DNA of 64,000 nucleotides from Enhygromyxa salina (GCF_002994635.1 NZ_PVNL01000135.1:248001-312000), one strand, 5' to 3'; counted from the stretch's first letter, positions 19,907 to 29,168 are shown. Numbers and translations: made by a program. The notes: generated from the sequence alone by a model not told the origin.

Positions 19907-20995
19907 ATGCGGCCTCCAGAGCCGCTGATCCGCGCGGTCCGTGATCCACCGCGTGACTGCGAGGACCTGGCGAGCATCGGCGGTGTGCTGCGCCAGCGAC
20001 CCGAGGACTTCGAGGTCGAGGAGCTGCCCGCGTACGCGGCCGACGGGCGGCCCGGGCACCTGCTCGTGTGGCTGCGCAAGCGCTCGTTCACCACCCAGGA
20101 CGCGGTCCGCGAGGTCGGCCGCCAGCTCGGCGTGGCGCAGGTGGAGATCGGCGTCGCGGGCCTCAAAGATCGCGACGCCGTCACGCGCCAGCAGATCAGC
20201 GTGCCCGATCGGGTCGCCGCGTCGTTGGCTCGCTTCGAGCACGGCGCGATCGAGCTGAGCGACCCCCGCCCGCACTCGCACAAGCTCCGTCGCGGGCACC
20301 TGCACGGCAATCGATTCTGCATCGTCGTGCGCCAGCTGCCTGCCGAGCTCGACCTCGCTCGAGCCGAGGCCCACGCCCACGCCATGCTCGAGCGGCTCGC
20401 GACCCAGGGCCTGCGCAACTATTATGGTGCCCAGCGATTCGGCAAGGATCTGCGCAACCTCGAGCCCGGGCTCGCCGCGCTCGCGGGCCGGCGACGGCGT
20501 CAGCAAAAGGGTGATCTGATCGTCAGCGCCGGCCAGTCTGCGCTGTTCAACCTGTACCTCGCGACCCGCGCCGAGCGTGGCCTGTGCCGCACCGTGCTCG
20601 CCGGGGACATCCTGCAAAAGCGCGAGACCGGCGGGATGTTCGAGTCCACCGATCCCGCCGCCGATCAGGCCCGCCTCGACGCGGGCGAGCTCGTCGTGAC
20701 CGGGCCGATGTTCGGCAGCAAGATGCGAGCGCCCACCCCCGGAACACCGGCCCACGAGCTCGAGCAAGCCGTGCTGGCCAGCGTCGGTCTGAGCCCGGCG
20801 AAGCTGACCAAGCTGGGCCGCAGCGCCCCCGGCACGCGTCGCCAGCTGCTGGTCTGGCCCGCGCAGGTCGAGGTCGCGCGTGCACCCGCGACCGGGTCCG
20901 ATCCCGGGCCCAGCCTCGGACCCGGTCTCGCGCTGCGGTTCTCGCTTCCGGCCGGCAGCTACGCAACAGTGTTGTTACGCGAGCTGTGTGGTTGA
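19907..20995 (+). CDS. truD: tRNA pseudouridine(13) synthase TruD
   Basis: A 362-residue enzyme that isomerises U13 of certain tRNAs to pseudouridine. The catalytic motif GLKDRDAVTRQ (residues 85-95, nucleophile Asp88) is intact. RPEDFEVEELP at the N-terminus, HGNRFCIVVR-like LHGNRFCIVVRQLP and NYYGAQRFG (about residues 166-174) are diagnostic of TruD. Length is near the usual 340-350 residues. ATG 19907 is three bases after the TPR gene stop. A 222-base gap follows before the TolQ gene. Confidence 0.96.
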   Translation: MRPPEPLIRAVRDPPRDCEDLASIGGVLRQRPEDFEVEELPAYAADGRPGHLLVWLRKRSFTTQDAVREVGRQLGVAQVEIGVAGLKDRDAVTRQQISVPDRVAASLARFEHGAIELSDPRPHSHKLRRGHLHGNRFCIVVRQLPAELDLARAEAHAHAMLERLATQGLRNYYGAQRFGKDLRNLEPGLAALAGRRRRQQKGDLIVSAGQSALFNLYLATRAERGLCRTVLAGDILQKRETGGMFESTDPAADQARLDAGELVVTGPMFGSKMRAPTPGTPAHELEQAVLASVGLSPAKLTKLGRSAPGTRRQLLVWPAQVEVARAPATGSDPGPSLGPGLALRFSLPAGSYATVLLRELCG

Positions 20996-21217
20996 CCAGT
21001 CTGGCCGGCTCGCCGCTTCGCGCCCAGACCTAAAGGCACGCGTCGTGCGCCAATCCGCGGGCGTTCTCCTCCGGGCGCAAACTGGCCCGAACACCGCGCG
21101 GATGCTGGATTGGAGTGGTCAGCCTGGCCGAGCAACGATGTTTCGGCTACCTTTCGCGCGTTTGCGACACCCGCAGCTCCGGGCTCCGTCGCCACCCGTG
21201 ATATCCCAAGCAAGTCC

Positions 21218-21865
21218 ATGGATCTGCAAGAAGCCTTCCTTCAACTCGCGCTGCTCGGTGCTAACTGGGTGCTTTGGATTCTGGTCGCGCTGAGCGTCGC
21301 CAGCGTGGCGATCGTGATCGAGCGCTGGCTGTTCTTCCGCGGGGTCGCGGGGCGCGACAGCGCGCTGCTCAAGCCGCTGTCCGAGAAGCTCGCCAAGGAT
21401 GACATCGAGGGGGCCGCCGGGGTCGTCAAGAACGGCACGTCCCCGGGCGCGCGAATGCTCGTGTCCATGCTCGAGGTCGCGGATCGGGGGCCCGGCTCGG
21501 CCCGCGCAGTGGCCGAGGGCAACCGAGCCCAGGAGAAACTCCGGCTCGAAAAGCACCTGGGCTTCCTCGGCACCGTCGGCTCCAATGCCCCGTTCATCGG
21601 CTTGTTTGGGACCGTGCTCGAGATCCTTCGGGTCTTCCACCTGCTCGGCGAGCAGGGCGTGACGACCGGCGAGGACGCCAGCGGGATCATGAACGGCATC
21701 TCCGAGGCTTTGGTCGCCACCGCGATCGGCCTGCTCGTCGCGATCCCGGCCGTGATCGCCTACAACGCGTTCCAGCGGCGCGTGAAGCAGGTCCTGTCCG
21801 AGGCCGACGCGCTCACGGGCATGGTCGTCTCCCAGCTCGCCGAGCGCAACGAGAAGGCGAACTAG
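21218..21865 (+). CDS. TolQ/ExbB/MotA-family proton channel subunit
   Basis: A 215-residue inner membrane protein starting at ATG 21218 (MDLQEAFLQLALLGANWVLW). It has three predicted helices: WVLWILVALSVASVAIVIERW, the second after the long cytoplasmic loop (GFLGTVGSNAPFIGLFGTVLEIL) and the third (ALVATAIGLLVAIPAVIAYNAF). The GTVGSNAPFIGLFGTV and EALVATAIGL(L)VAIPAVI motifs are the family signature. With the ExbD/TolR partner encoded three bases downstream it should form a proton-driven motor complex. The following TonB and receptor genes argue for an ExbB role rather than TolQ. Confidence 0.92.
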   Translation: MDLQEAFLQLALLGANWVLWILVALSVASVAIVIERWLFFRGVAGRDSALLKPLSEKLAKDDIEGAAGVVKNGTSPGARMLVSMLEVADRGPGSARAVAEGNRAQEKLRLEKHLGFLGTVGSNAPFIGLFGTVLEILRVFHLLGEQGVTTGEDASGIMNGISEALVATAIGLLVAIPAVIAYNAFQRRVKQVLSEADALTGMVVSQLAERNEKAN

Positions 21866-21868
21866 ACC

Positions 21869-22324
21869 ATGGCTGCGGGCGGACTCGACGACGACGAGGA
21901 GATCACGGGCATCAACATCACCCCGATGGTCGACATCATGTTGGTGTTGCTGGTGATCTTCATGGTCACGACCACCACCATCAACAAGATCGAGGGCATG
22001 GAGGTCGACAAGCCCGACGCCAGCTCTGGCAAGAACATCGACGAGCTGCCCCAGAGCATCGTCCTGATGTGCCGCGGCCAAGATGGCGGGGGCGAGTTTG
22101 CGATCGACGGTCAGCCAGTCGAGGGCACCCAGGCCGAGATCGACCAGGCCATGGCCCGCGAGATCGAAGCCCGGGTCAGCCAGAACGCCGAGCTGCAGGG
22201 CATCGTGCAGTGCGACACCAAGGCTCAGGTTGGCGCCATGGTCCACCTGATTGATCTGCTCCGTGAGAACGGCGTGACAAAGTACGCGATTGCGACTGAG
22301 CAGCCCCCCGCGGTCAAAGGCTGA
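21869..22324 (+). CDS. ExbD/TolR-family proton channel subunit
   Basis: A 151-residue protein with a short acidic cytoplasmic N-terminus, one membrane helix containing the proton-carrying Asp (INITPMVDIMLVLLVIFMVT), and a periplasmic domain ending RENGVTKYAIATEQP. NITPMVD is the hallmark of the family. The periplasmic part contains two cysteines (LMCRGQ and VQCDTKAQ), which may form a disulfide and are not general in ExbD. It is cotranscribed with the ExbB-like gene (3-base gap) and the TonB gene (9-base gap). Confidence 0.92.
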   Translation: MAAGGLDDDEEITGINITPMVDIMLVLLVIFMVTTTTINKIEGMEVDKPDASSGKNIDELPQSIVLMCRGQDGGGEFAIDGQPVEGTQAEIDQAMAREIEARVSQNAELQGIVQCDTKAQVGAMVHLIDLLRENGVTKYAIATEQPPAVKG

Positions 22325-22333
22325 GCAACGTCA

Positions 22334-23278
22334 ATGGGTCTGCCCTGCATCCAGCTCGTCGCGCCCGTCTCGCTGAGGACGGGCTCGGTGCTGGGCTTGG
22401 CCGCCCGGCCAGAGTCGAGCGGGTTCGATGCAACCACCGGCATCTTGGTGGTCCTGGCCGCGATCGCCGGCTACCTCGTCTACGAGTTCATCCGCGACAA
22501 CAGGGGCCGCTCGGGGATCGCGTTGGTCGGCGCGGTCGCGGGTCACCTGCTGCTGCTCTTGTTCTTGTCGCTCGACATCGCCGGCCGGGTTGGCTGCGGC
22601 GTCCAGGACAACGGGCTCGCGCTGATCGAATTCGAGGTCGCCGAGGTCGAGCAGCCCAAGCCCAAAGAGAAGCCGCCCGAGCCCGAGCCCGAGCCCGAGC
22701 CCGACGAGCCCGAGCAACCCAAAGAGGTCGAGCCCGAACAGATCAAGCAGCCCAAGCCGAAGACCAAGAAGGCGCCCGAGCAGAAGCAAGAGCCGATCAA
22801 CCAGGATCCCGCGCCACCCAAGCGCTGGGATCTCTCGGCGGCCAACGGCAATGGGCCGGTCGTGGTCCCGCCGGGGAGCGGCGGCGAGTATGGCGGGGCC
22901 GGCAACGCCGACAGCAAGGGCAAGGGTCCAGGCAAGCCCGCCGGCGATCCCAAGGGTGACGAGAAGGGCACCGCCAGCGTCTGGCAGCCGCGCAGCGAGC
23001 TGTTCATCAAGGAGCTGCCCAAGCCGGTCAAGGTGCCCAAGATCGAGTGCCCCGCCAGCGCCTCGCTCGGGGTCCAAGGTGACGTGATCCTCAAGGTCCA
23101 GATCGGGCGCGACGGCAAGATCCGCGACGTCAGCGTGCTCACCGGGATCGGTCAAGGGTGCGACCAGATCGCCGTCAAGGCGCTCAAGCAAGCGCGCTTC
23201 AAGGCCGCGATCGGGACCAACGGTCAGCCGGTGGACTTCGAGCTGCGCTACGAGTACGCGTTCACCGTCAACAACTGA
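22334..23278 (+). CDS. TonB-like energy transducer with two N-terminal membrane segments
   Basis: A 314-residue protein. Unlike standard TonB with one signal anchor, residues about 34-53 and 60-84 are both hydrophobic (TTGILVVLAAIAGYLVYEF; ALVGAVAGHLLLLLFLSLDI). A Glu-Pro/Lys-Pro region (about 105-155) then provides the periplasm-spanning spacer. A glycine-rich stretch (GNGPVVVPPGSGGEYGG) precedes the C-terminal TonB domain: GDVILKVQIGRDGKIRDVSV, CDQIAVKALKQARFKAAI, NGQPVDFELRYEYAF. It should transmit the ExbB/ExbD motor force to the receptor encoded next. Cys in IECPAS and GQGCDQ could pair. Confidence 0.88.
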   Translation: MGLPCIQLVAPVSLRTGSVLGLAARPESSGFDATTGILVVLAAIAGYLVYEFIRDNRGRSGIALVGAVAGHLLLLLFLSLDIAGRVGCGVQDNGLALIEFEVAEVEQPKPKEKPPEPEPEPEPDEPEQPKEVEPEQIKQPKPKTKKAPEQKQEPINQDPAPPKRWDLSAANGNGPVVVPPGSGGEYGGAGNADSKGKGPGKPAGDPKGDEKGTASVWQPRSELFIKELPKPVKVPKIECPASASLGVQGDVILKVQIGRDGKIRDVSVLTGIGQGCDQIAVKALKQARFKAAIGTNGQPVDFELRYEYAFTVNN

Positions 23279-23299
23279 GGACTGAGGCGATTGAGTCGA

Positions 23300-26056
23300 A
23301 TGTATCGACGGCGGCTGCGGTCGCGCGAGGTCGCCGTGTTCGTGGCTGCGCTGCTGTGTGGGTCGAGCGCGATCGCGGGCCCGCCGAGCGAAGCCGAGCC
23401 GCCGGCTGCTCCCGCGGCCCCAAGCGCCCTGGTCCCACCCAAGCTGGTCGCGGGTACAGGCCCGCGAGCGTTCGAGTACCCGGCGGCCCTGCTCGAGCGC
23501 GAGCAGCCGCCAGCGGGGCAGATCACGCTCGAGTACGTGGTCGGGACCGACGGCGTCCCGTTCGAGATCACCGTGCTCGAGAGCCCAGACCCGGGGCTCG
23601 ATCCAGCCGCGATCGAGATCGTCGCCAACCTGCGCTACGAGCCCGCGAGCTACGAGGGCGAGCTCGTCGAGGTCAAGCTCTCGCTCGCGTTCGTGGTCGC
23701 GCCTCCGCGTCCGCCCGAGCCCGAGCCGCCCTCCCCGGCCAACACCGACACCAACACCGACGAGGACCCGGCGCAGCCCAGCTCCGACGCCGCCGAGGCG
23801 CCGATCCGCATGCTGGGGCGGGTCCGCGAGGCTGGCTACCGGACCCCGATCGAGGGCGCCTCGGTCCTGGTGATCCCCGCGGGCGAGCTCCCGGTCGGGG
23901 AGATCCGCGGCACGCTCTACGAGCAGCCCGGCGAGCCAGCGTGGACCGTTCAGACCCAGACCGACGCGGCCGGCAACTACGAGCTGCGCGGCGTGCCCGA
24001 GGGCAGGGTCCGGCTGATCATCCTGGCCGCCGGCTACCTCCGCAGCGATCGCGTGCTCGAGCTCGAGCCCAACAAGCAGCTCGAGATCAACGTGTGGCCG
24101 CGGCGCGAGGCGCAAAACCCCTATCGCACCGAGGTCGTCGTCGAGCGCGAGACCATGCCCGAGGTCGTCGAGCGCACGCTCGAGCTCGAGGAGATCCAGA
24201 AGGTCCCCGGCTCGCAGGGCGACGCGCTCAAGGCCGTGCTCAATTTTCCTGGGGTCGCCCGTGCGCCGTTTGGCTCGGGGCTACTGGCGATCCGCGGCGC
24301 GGCGCCCGAGGACTCCGCGGTGTTTTTGGGCTACCACGAGATCCCGCTGCTGTTTCACTTTGGTGGGCTGCGCAGCGTGTTCGCCTCGGAGATCCTCGCG
24401 CAGATCGACTTCATCCCGGGCAACTTCGACAGCCGCTACGGCGACGCGATCGGCGGGATCGTCAACGTCCAGCCCCGGGCCGGCCGCCGCGACGGCTACC
24501 ACGGCTACGTCGACGTCAACGCGTTCGACGCTGGGGTCCTGGCCGAGGGTCCGATCGGCAAGGGCAGCTTCGCGCTGGCCGGACGCCGCAGCTACATCGA
24601 CTTCGTGCTTGGCCAGGCGCTGCCGTCCGACGCGGGCATCAACTTCAGCGTCGCGCCGCGCTACTGGGACTACCAGATGCTGTTCGACTACCCGGTCTCG
24701 GGCGGCGAGCTGAGCGTGCGCGCGTTTGGCAGCTCAGACCAGCTCAGGCTCGCGTTCAGCGGGCCCAACGACGACCCCGAGGCGACCGAGGACGTCCGCA
24801 ACCAGGTCGAGACCTCGCAGTACTTCTCGCGGGTTGATCTGGTCTATCGCAAGCAGCTCGGGCCGTGGGAGTTTCTGATCACGCCCTCGTTTCGGGCCGG
24901 GTTCACGGAGATCGGCGTTGGCGGTGTGTTCGATCTGGACGTGCGCACCAAGGACTTCACCGGCCGCGCCGAGCTCAGCCGGCAGATCTCCAAGGGGCTG
25001 CGCTGGCGGATCGGCACCGACCTCAACGGCACCCTGTTCGACATCGACGTGACCGCGCCGCCGGCCACGGGGATCGGCGGCGGGCCGGGCTTTAGCGGCG
25101 CTGACTCGCTGGTCCGGCGGCTCTCGGGATCGACGTTTCGCGGGGCGCTCTACTCCACCGTCACCCTCGCGGTCACGGACAGGGTGCTGCTGTACCCGGG
25201 CGTGCGCGCCGAGTGGTTCGCCACGGTCAACCGCGCCGCCGTGGACCCGCGTCTGCGCGGGGTCTGGAAGCTGACCGAGACGACCGCGCTCAAGGGGGCG
25301 GTCGGGATCTACAGCCAGGGTGTCCAGCAACCCGTGCAGCTCGACGACGTGTTCGGCAACCCGCGCCTCGGCCTCCAAAAGTCTGTGCACACCAGCTTGG
25401 CGGTCGCCCAGGACCTGCCGTGGGACAGCTTCATCGAGGTCACCGGCTTCTACAAAGACCTGTGGGATCTGATCTCGCCGTCGGCGGAGCTGGTGTCGCG
25501 GACCAGCGGCGAGCTCGGGCCCGAGCAGTACGCCAACACCGGGGTCGGCCGCATCTACGGTCTCGAGCTGCTGCTGCGCAAGAGCCTCAGCGACAACCTG
25601 TTCGGCTGGGTGTCGTACACGCTCTCGCGCAGCACCAGGATCGACGCCCCCGGCCAGCAGCGAAAGCTCGTCGACTACGACCAGACCCACATCCTCACGG
25701 TGATCGCCAGCTACAAATTGCCGCGCGGCTGGCAGTTTGGCGCCCGCTTTCGCCTGGTCTCGGGCAACCCCTACACCGCGATTCAAAACGGCGTGTTCGA
25801 CGCACAGTCCGGGGTCTACTCGCCGATCACCGGCCCGGTCAACGGCGATCGCCTGCCGGCCTTCCACCAGCTGGATCTGCGCCTCGACAAGACCTGGGTG
25901 CTGCCCGCGCTGCAGCTCAGCCTCTACGCCGACGTGCAGAACGTCTACAACAAGCAAAACCCCGAGTTCATCAACTACGCCTACGATTATCAGAGCTTCT
26001 CTACGGTGAACTCTCTGCCTATCATTCCCTCGATCGGCTTCCGCGTGGAGCTGTGA
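23300..26056 (+). CDS. TonB-dependent receptor with an N-terminal TonB-C-like domain and a carboxypeptidase-regulatory-like domain
   Basis: A 918-residue outer membrane protein starting at ATG 23300 (a TTG at 23291 is in frame). Order: signal peptide (VAALLCGSSAIAG); a TonB C-terminal-type domain (about 47-135: AGQITLEYVVGTDGVPFEIT, LDPAAIEIVANLRYEPA); a Pro/Asp linker; a CarboxypepD_reg-like beta-sandwich (about 170-270, TDAAGNYELRGVPEGRVRL); a plug domain (EIQKVPGSQGDALKAVLNFPGV, RGAAPEDSAVFLGYHEIPLL, GGIVNVQPRAG); and a beta-barrel ending PSIGFRVEL. No classical TonB box was identified. It should import a large or scarce ligand; the substrate is not evident. Confidence 0.92.
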   Translation: MYRRRLRSREVAVFVAALLCGSSAIAGPPSEAEPPAAPAAPSALVPPKLVAGTGPRAFEYPAALLEREQPPAGQITLEYVVGTDGVPFEITVLESPDPGLDPAAIEIVANLRYEPASYEGELVEVKLSLAFVVAPPRPPEPEPPSPANTDTNTDEDPAQPSSDAAEAPIRMLGRVREAGYRTPIEGASVLVIPAGELPVGEIRGTLYEQPGEPAWTVQTQTDAAGNYELRGVPEGRVRLIILAAGYLRSDRVLELEPNKQLEINVWPRREAQNPYRTEVVVERETMPEVVERTLELEEIQKVPGSQGDALKAVLNFPGVARAPFGSGLLAIRGAAPEDSAVFLGYHEIPLLFHFGGLRSVFASEILAQIDFIPGNFDSRYGDAIGGIVNVQPRAGRRDGYHGYVDVNAFDAGVLAEGPIGKGSFALAGRRSYIDFVLGQALPSDAGINFSVAPRYWDYQMLFDYPVSGGELSVRAFGSSDQLRLAFSGPNDDPEATEDVRNQVETSQYFSRVDLVYRKQLGPWEFLITPSFRAGFTEIGVGGVFDLDVRTKDFTGRAELSRQISKGLRWRIGTDLNGTLFDIDVTAPPATGIGGGPGFSGADSLVRRLSGSTFRGALYSTVTLAVTDRVLLYPGVRAEWFATVNRAAVDPRLRGVWKLTETTALKGAVGIYSQGVQQPVQLDDVFGNPRLGLQKSVHTSLAVAQDLPWDSFIEVTGFYKDLWDLISPSAELVSRTSGELGPEQYANTGVGRIYGLELLLRKSLSDNLFGWVSYTLSRSTRIDAPGQQRKLVDYDQTHILTVIASYKLPRGWQFGARFRLVSGNPYTAIQNGVFDAQSGVYSPITGPVNGDRLPAFHQLDLRLDKTWVLPALQLSLYADVQNVYNKQNPEFINYAYDYQSFSTVNSLPIIPSIGFRVEL

Positions 26057-26061
26057 GCGTC

Positions 26062-27228
26062 ATGTCTGCCTCCGGCCACCCCTTCGCCTCGCTCGTTGGC
26101 TTCGCTGCGTCGAGCTCGATCTGCCTGAGCTCGTTGATCATGGCTGGCTGCGCGCAGGACCTGCCCGACCCGCGCCTGATCATCAACCATCGGGTGCTAG
26201 CGATCCAGACGGGCGTCACCGCGTCGCCGTTCCCGGATCAGGCTCCCGACCCCGAGCGACCCAAGGCCCAGGCGCTGCCGTTCGAGACCGTCACGATCAC
26301 GCCGTACATCGTCAACGAAGCCGGGATCGTCGACCCGGACACGCTCGACATCGTGTGGCTGGCCTGCGAGCTCACCCCGGGGCTGGGGCTGTTCGCGTGC
26401 ATCTCGGCGGCCACCCCAGTCGCGCTCGCGGACATCCCCGAGTGCACGGCGCCCAGCTTTGACGCGCTGATGGGCGACGAGCTGCCCGAGCTGGTCAGCC
26501 CGTGCGTGATCGGCCGCGAGGGCACGCCCGAGTATGTCGCGCCGCTGTCGGCCAACGTGTTTGTCAGCGGCGCGATCGAGCTGACGATGATCGCCGGGGT
26601 CCCCGGCGGGACCTCGACCGACACCTGCGCCGCCGAGCTGCTGCGCGGCGAGTACGACCTGCCCGATGACTGCCTGTACGCCGTGCAGCGGCTCAACATC
26701 GGACCGGTCGAGCTGCTGCTCTCGATCGCGGCCAGCTTTGGCCTGGAGATCCCCGGCTTCGAGATCCCCGACCCCGAGGACATCCCCGAGCCCGACCACA
26801 ACCCGCGGATCAGCCAGGTCCGCGTGGGCATCATCAACGACGAGGGCGAGCAGGTCGGCAACGCGCAGATCGTCCCATTCGGCGGCGTGGTCTCGGCCCC
26901 GCGCGAGGTCAGGCTGCAGGTCGAGGTCGACTCGCCCAAGGAGGACCTGCAGACCTACTCGATCCCGGTCAACAACGGCGAGAGCTACGAAGAGCGCAGT
27001 GAGGCGTACCAGGGTGACTGGTACCGGACCTGGGGGCGGCTGTTGTCGGGGACCAGCGACGACCCGATGAGCTACAACCAGTGGGTCCTGACCCAGGACG
27101 AGCAGGACGAGACCGAGGCCCCCGCGGACGGCCGGGCGCGGATGTACTACGTGGTCCGGGATGGCCGGCAGGGCGTGAACTGGTTTTGGTTCGAGGTCGA
27201 GGTGACCGAGCCCGAGCCGGTTCCCTAG
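26062..27228 (+). CDS. Lipoprotein of a TonB-dependent receptor operon
   Basis: A 388-residue protein with signal peptide and lipobox IMAGC (ATG 26062; a GTG at 26053 overlapping the receptor stop codon is possible). The body includes an HRVLAIQTGVTASPFPDQAPD segment followed by FETVTITPYIVNEAGIVDPD, which looks like an immunoglobulin-like fold describing 'derivative' surface proteins of myxobacteria. Several cysteines occur (LACELT, FACISA, PECTAP, SPCVIG, TCAAELL, DDCLYA). It lies six bases after the receptor gene, like SusD- or accessory-type lipoproteins next to receptors, and may help capture the receptor ligand; that role is inferred from position only. Its stop is 6 bases from the convergent hydrolase gene. 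Confidence 0.8.
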   Translation: MSASGHPFASLVGFAASSSICLSSLIMAGCAQDLPDPRLIINHRVLAIQTGVTASPFPDQAPDPERPKAQALPFETVTITPYIVNEAGIVDPDTLDIVWLACELTPGLGLFACISAATPVALADIPECTAPSFDALMGDELPELVSPCVIGREGTPEYVAPLSANVFVSGAIELTMIAGVPGGTSTDTCAAELLRGEYDLPDDCLYAVQRLNIGPVELLLSIAASFGLEIPGFEIPDPEDIPEPDHNPRISQVRVGIINDEGEQVGNAQIVPFGGVVSAPREVRLQVEVDSPKEDLQTYSIPVNNGESYEERSEAYQGDWYRTWGRLLSGTSDDPMSYNQWVLTQDEQDETEAPADGRARMYYVVRDGRQGVNWFWFEVEVTEPEPVP

Positions 27229-27234
27229 CGCTGG

Positions 27235-28284
27235 TCAGTCGACCCCGTTGGGGACGTCGGGATCCACCGGCCCGGCAGCGGGCGCGGGTCGTGTTGGATC
27301 GATCGTGCCCTCGATCCCCAGGTGGATCACCCGCGACCCCGTCTGGTTCACCGGGTGGGTCGCGCGGCCGATGATGATCCCGTCCTCGGGCGCGCGGTAC
27401 TCCTCGATCAGGTCCCCGTAGATGTCGCGCACGCACGCGACCACCTCGCCCGTGCGGATCCGGGCGGCGAGCTGCGGGTAGACCTCGAGCACGCCGCCGA
27501 CCTCGGTGTACATCCAGTACGAGCTGACGCAGACCACCGGCTCACCGGGGTGCTGCTGCTCGTCGTCCTCGATCATCTTGAGGCGCGAGAGCACGTTGAG
27601 CACCCCGGTCGTGCCATCGTCGACCATCTCCGACTGAAACGCGTTGGGGTTGCCGACCTCGACGGTGATCGACTTGACGCCGCGATCCATGGCGGCGCCG
27701 CGCAGGGTCCCGTCGGCGCCAGTGTTGTGCAGGACGATCTGTGGCTGCTGGCACAGCGCCATCCATGCGCTGTCGGGGTTGGTCATGTCGGCGCGCACGT
27801 AGAGCGTGTTGATGCGGCCAAAGCTCGCCGTGTGCAGATCGATCATGTAGTCGAGGTGCGCGACGATGCGGGTCATGAACCGGTGCGCGTAGACTTGCGA
27901 GTTGGTCCCGTTGCGCTTGCCCGGCATCACGCGGTTGAGGTCATAGCCGTCGTTGAAGTGCCGCGTGTTGTTGAGGTACCCGGGCACGTTCACGACCGGC
28001 ACGCAGATCACGGTGCCCTTGAGCCGCGTGGGCTTGACGTGCGCGATGACCTTCTGGATCACGCGCATGCCGTTGAGCTCGTTGCCGTGGATCGCCGCCG
28101 TCAGACCCATGACGGGACCGGGCTCGACCCCGCGCAAGATCACGACCGGAAGGCTGATCAGCCCGCCGATCCCATTGCCGACCATGGACACGCGGAGCTT
28201 GGTGGTCGAGCCCAGCTCGAACTGCGCGAGATCAAAGGACTCCACGATCTTGACGTGGTGCTGGCGATGGGTGGAGGCGTTCAT
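27235..28284 (-). CDS. Succinylglutamate desuccinylase/aspartoacylase-family zinc hydrolase
   Basis: A 349-residue cytoplasmic enzyme of the M14-like AstE/AspA group. Zinc ligands are visible: His and Glu in AAIHGNELNGMRVIQ (about residues 63-77) and a His in DYMIDLHTASFGR (about 148-160). LNRVMPGKRNGTNSQVYAHRF is the typical substrate-loop arginine region, and the catalytic Glu should be in SITVEVGNPNAFQ. The C-terminal lipoyl-like beta domain (GGVLEVYPQLAARIRTGEVVACV, then IIIGRATHPVNQTG) is the usual one in this family. It should hydrolyse an N-acyl amino acid or a similar amide. No arginine-catabolism genes lie nearby, so I assign no specific substrate. Confidence 0.9.
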   Translation of the reverse strand: MNASTHRQHHVKIVESFDLAQFELGSTTKLRVSMVGNGIGGLISLPVVILRGVEPGPVMGLTAAIHGNELNGMRVIQKVIAHVKPTRLKGTVICVPVVNVPGYLNNTRHFNDGYDLNRVMPGKRNGTNSQVYAHRFMTRIVAHLDYMIDLHTASFGRINTLYVRADMTNPDSAWMALCQQPQIVLHNTGADGTLRGAAMDRGVKSITVEVGNPNAFQSEMVDDGTTGVLNVLSRLKMIEDDEQQHPGEPVVCVSSYWMYTEVGGVLEVYPQLAARIRTGEVVACVRDIYGDLIEEYRAPEDGIIIGRATHPVNQTGSRVIHLGIEGTIDPTRPAPAAGPVDPDVPNGVD

Positions 28285-28435
28285 TGGTGAGTTGTCATTA
28301 GCGCTGGGTTGGCGTCGCTGTCAGCAACAATCTCCAGACCCAGCCCGCGCGCCCGCAGTCGTTGTCTTGCGAGCGCGGCGCCAGCTCCGGTGTCGTTTTT
28401 TCGCGGTTTTTGCGGTTCCATGCCAGGGTAGGCCC

Positions 28436-29035
28436 GTGTACGCCCCTGGTGAGAGCCCCTTTCACGTGCGCGGGTCGACCTACCTGGGGATCCGCGACCA
28501 CGTCAAAGCCACGCTCCCCGGTGGGCTCGAGGCCGTGTTCGAGGCGATGCCGCAGGGGCCCCACCGCAGCTTCGTCGAGCAGGCCTTCACCGCGGACGGC
28601 TGGTACGACGCGCTGACGATCCGGCCGCTCACCGAGATCATCGCCAAGCTCGAGCAACGCAGCTGGGAGGACTCGCTGCGTGCCCGCGCCAGCGACCTCG
28701 CCCGGCGCGAGCACGGGGTGCTGGGCCGCGTGCGCATGATCGCGTCGTCGCCCGAGAAGATCGCCGAGAAGCTGCAGCTCGCGGCGCTCGAGCGGTTCGA
28801 CTTTGGTCAGGCGGAGATCGTCGAGACCGGGCGGGGGCTGTCGAAGGTCGCCTACCACGAGGTCCCGCAGCCGCTGGGCGCGTGGTTGATCGCGAGCTTG
28901 GACGGCCACGCGAGCGTGGCGATCAGCAACGCGGGTGGCAAGCAACCTAAGCTCAACAGTCGCCTGATCCCGCAGGGGCGGCGCGGTGACATGGGTCTGG
29001 TCGACGTCCGCGTCGAGCTGTCCTGGTCGCGCTGA
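28436..29035 (+). CDS. Hypothetical protein, possibly DUF2378/TIGR02265-type
   Basis: A 199-residue protein starting at GTG 28436 (VYAPGESPFHVRG). The pattern VRGSTYLGIRDHVKATLPGG, LEAVFEAMPQGPHRSFVEQAF and WYDALTIRPLTEIIAKL, then RARASDLARREH and a C-terminal strand region, resembles the myxobacterial paralogous family DUF2378 (TIGR02265), whose function is unknown. This match is from memory of the pattern, so it is tentative. The open frame extends far upstream as an antisense shadow of the hydrolase gene. It is divergent from that hydrolase, with about 150 bases between the starts. Confidence 0.75.
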   Translation: MYAPGESPFHVRGSTYLGIRDHVKATLPGGLEAVFEAMPQGPHRSFVEQAFTADGWYDALTIRPLTEIIAKLEQRSWEDSLRARASDLARREHGVLGRVRMIASSPEKIAEKLQLAALERFDFGQAEIVETGRGLSKVAYHEVPQPLGAWLIASLDGHASVAISNAGGKQPKLNSRLIPQGRRGDMGLVDVRVELSWSR

Positions 29036-29168
29036 GCCCGATCAGTGGGGCCGGGACCGCCGCCGCAGTAGCAAGCGCGATCGCGCTCGAGTGCCGGTCC
29101 GCAGCTGGTCGCGGGCTGTCTTTGTTGTGTCGTAACCCAGCGCGACCACTACTGCGTGCAGGACGTTG

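Noticed and set aside
22331..24115. Minus-strand open frame of about 590 codons
   Set aside because: Antisense to tonB and the receptor; composition is Arg/Leu/Gly-rich with no domains.
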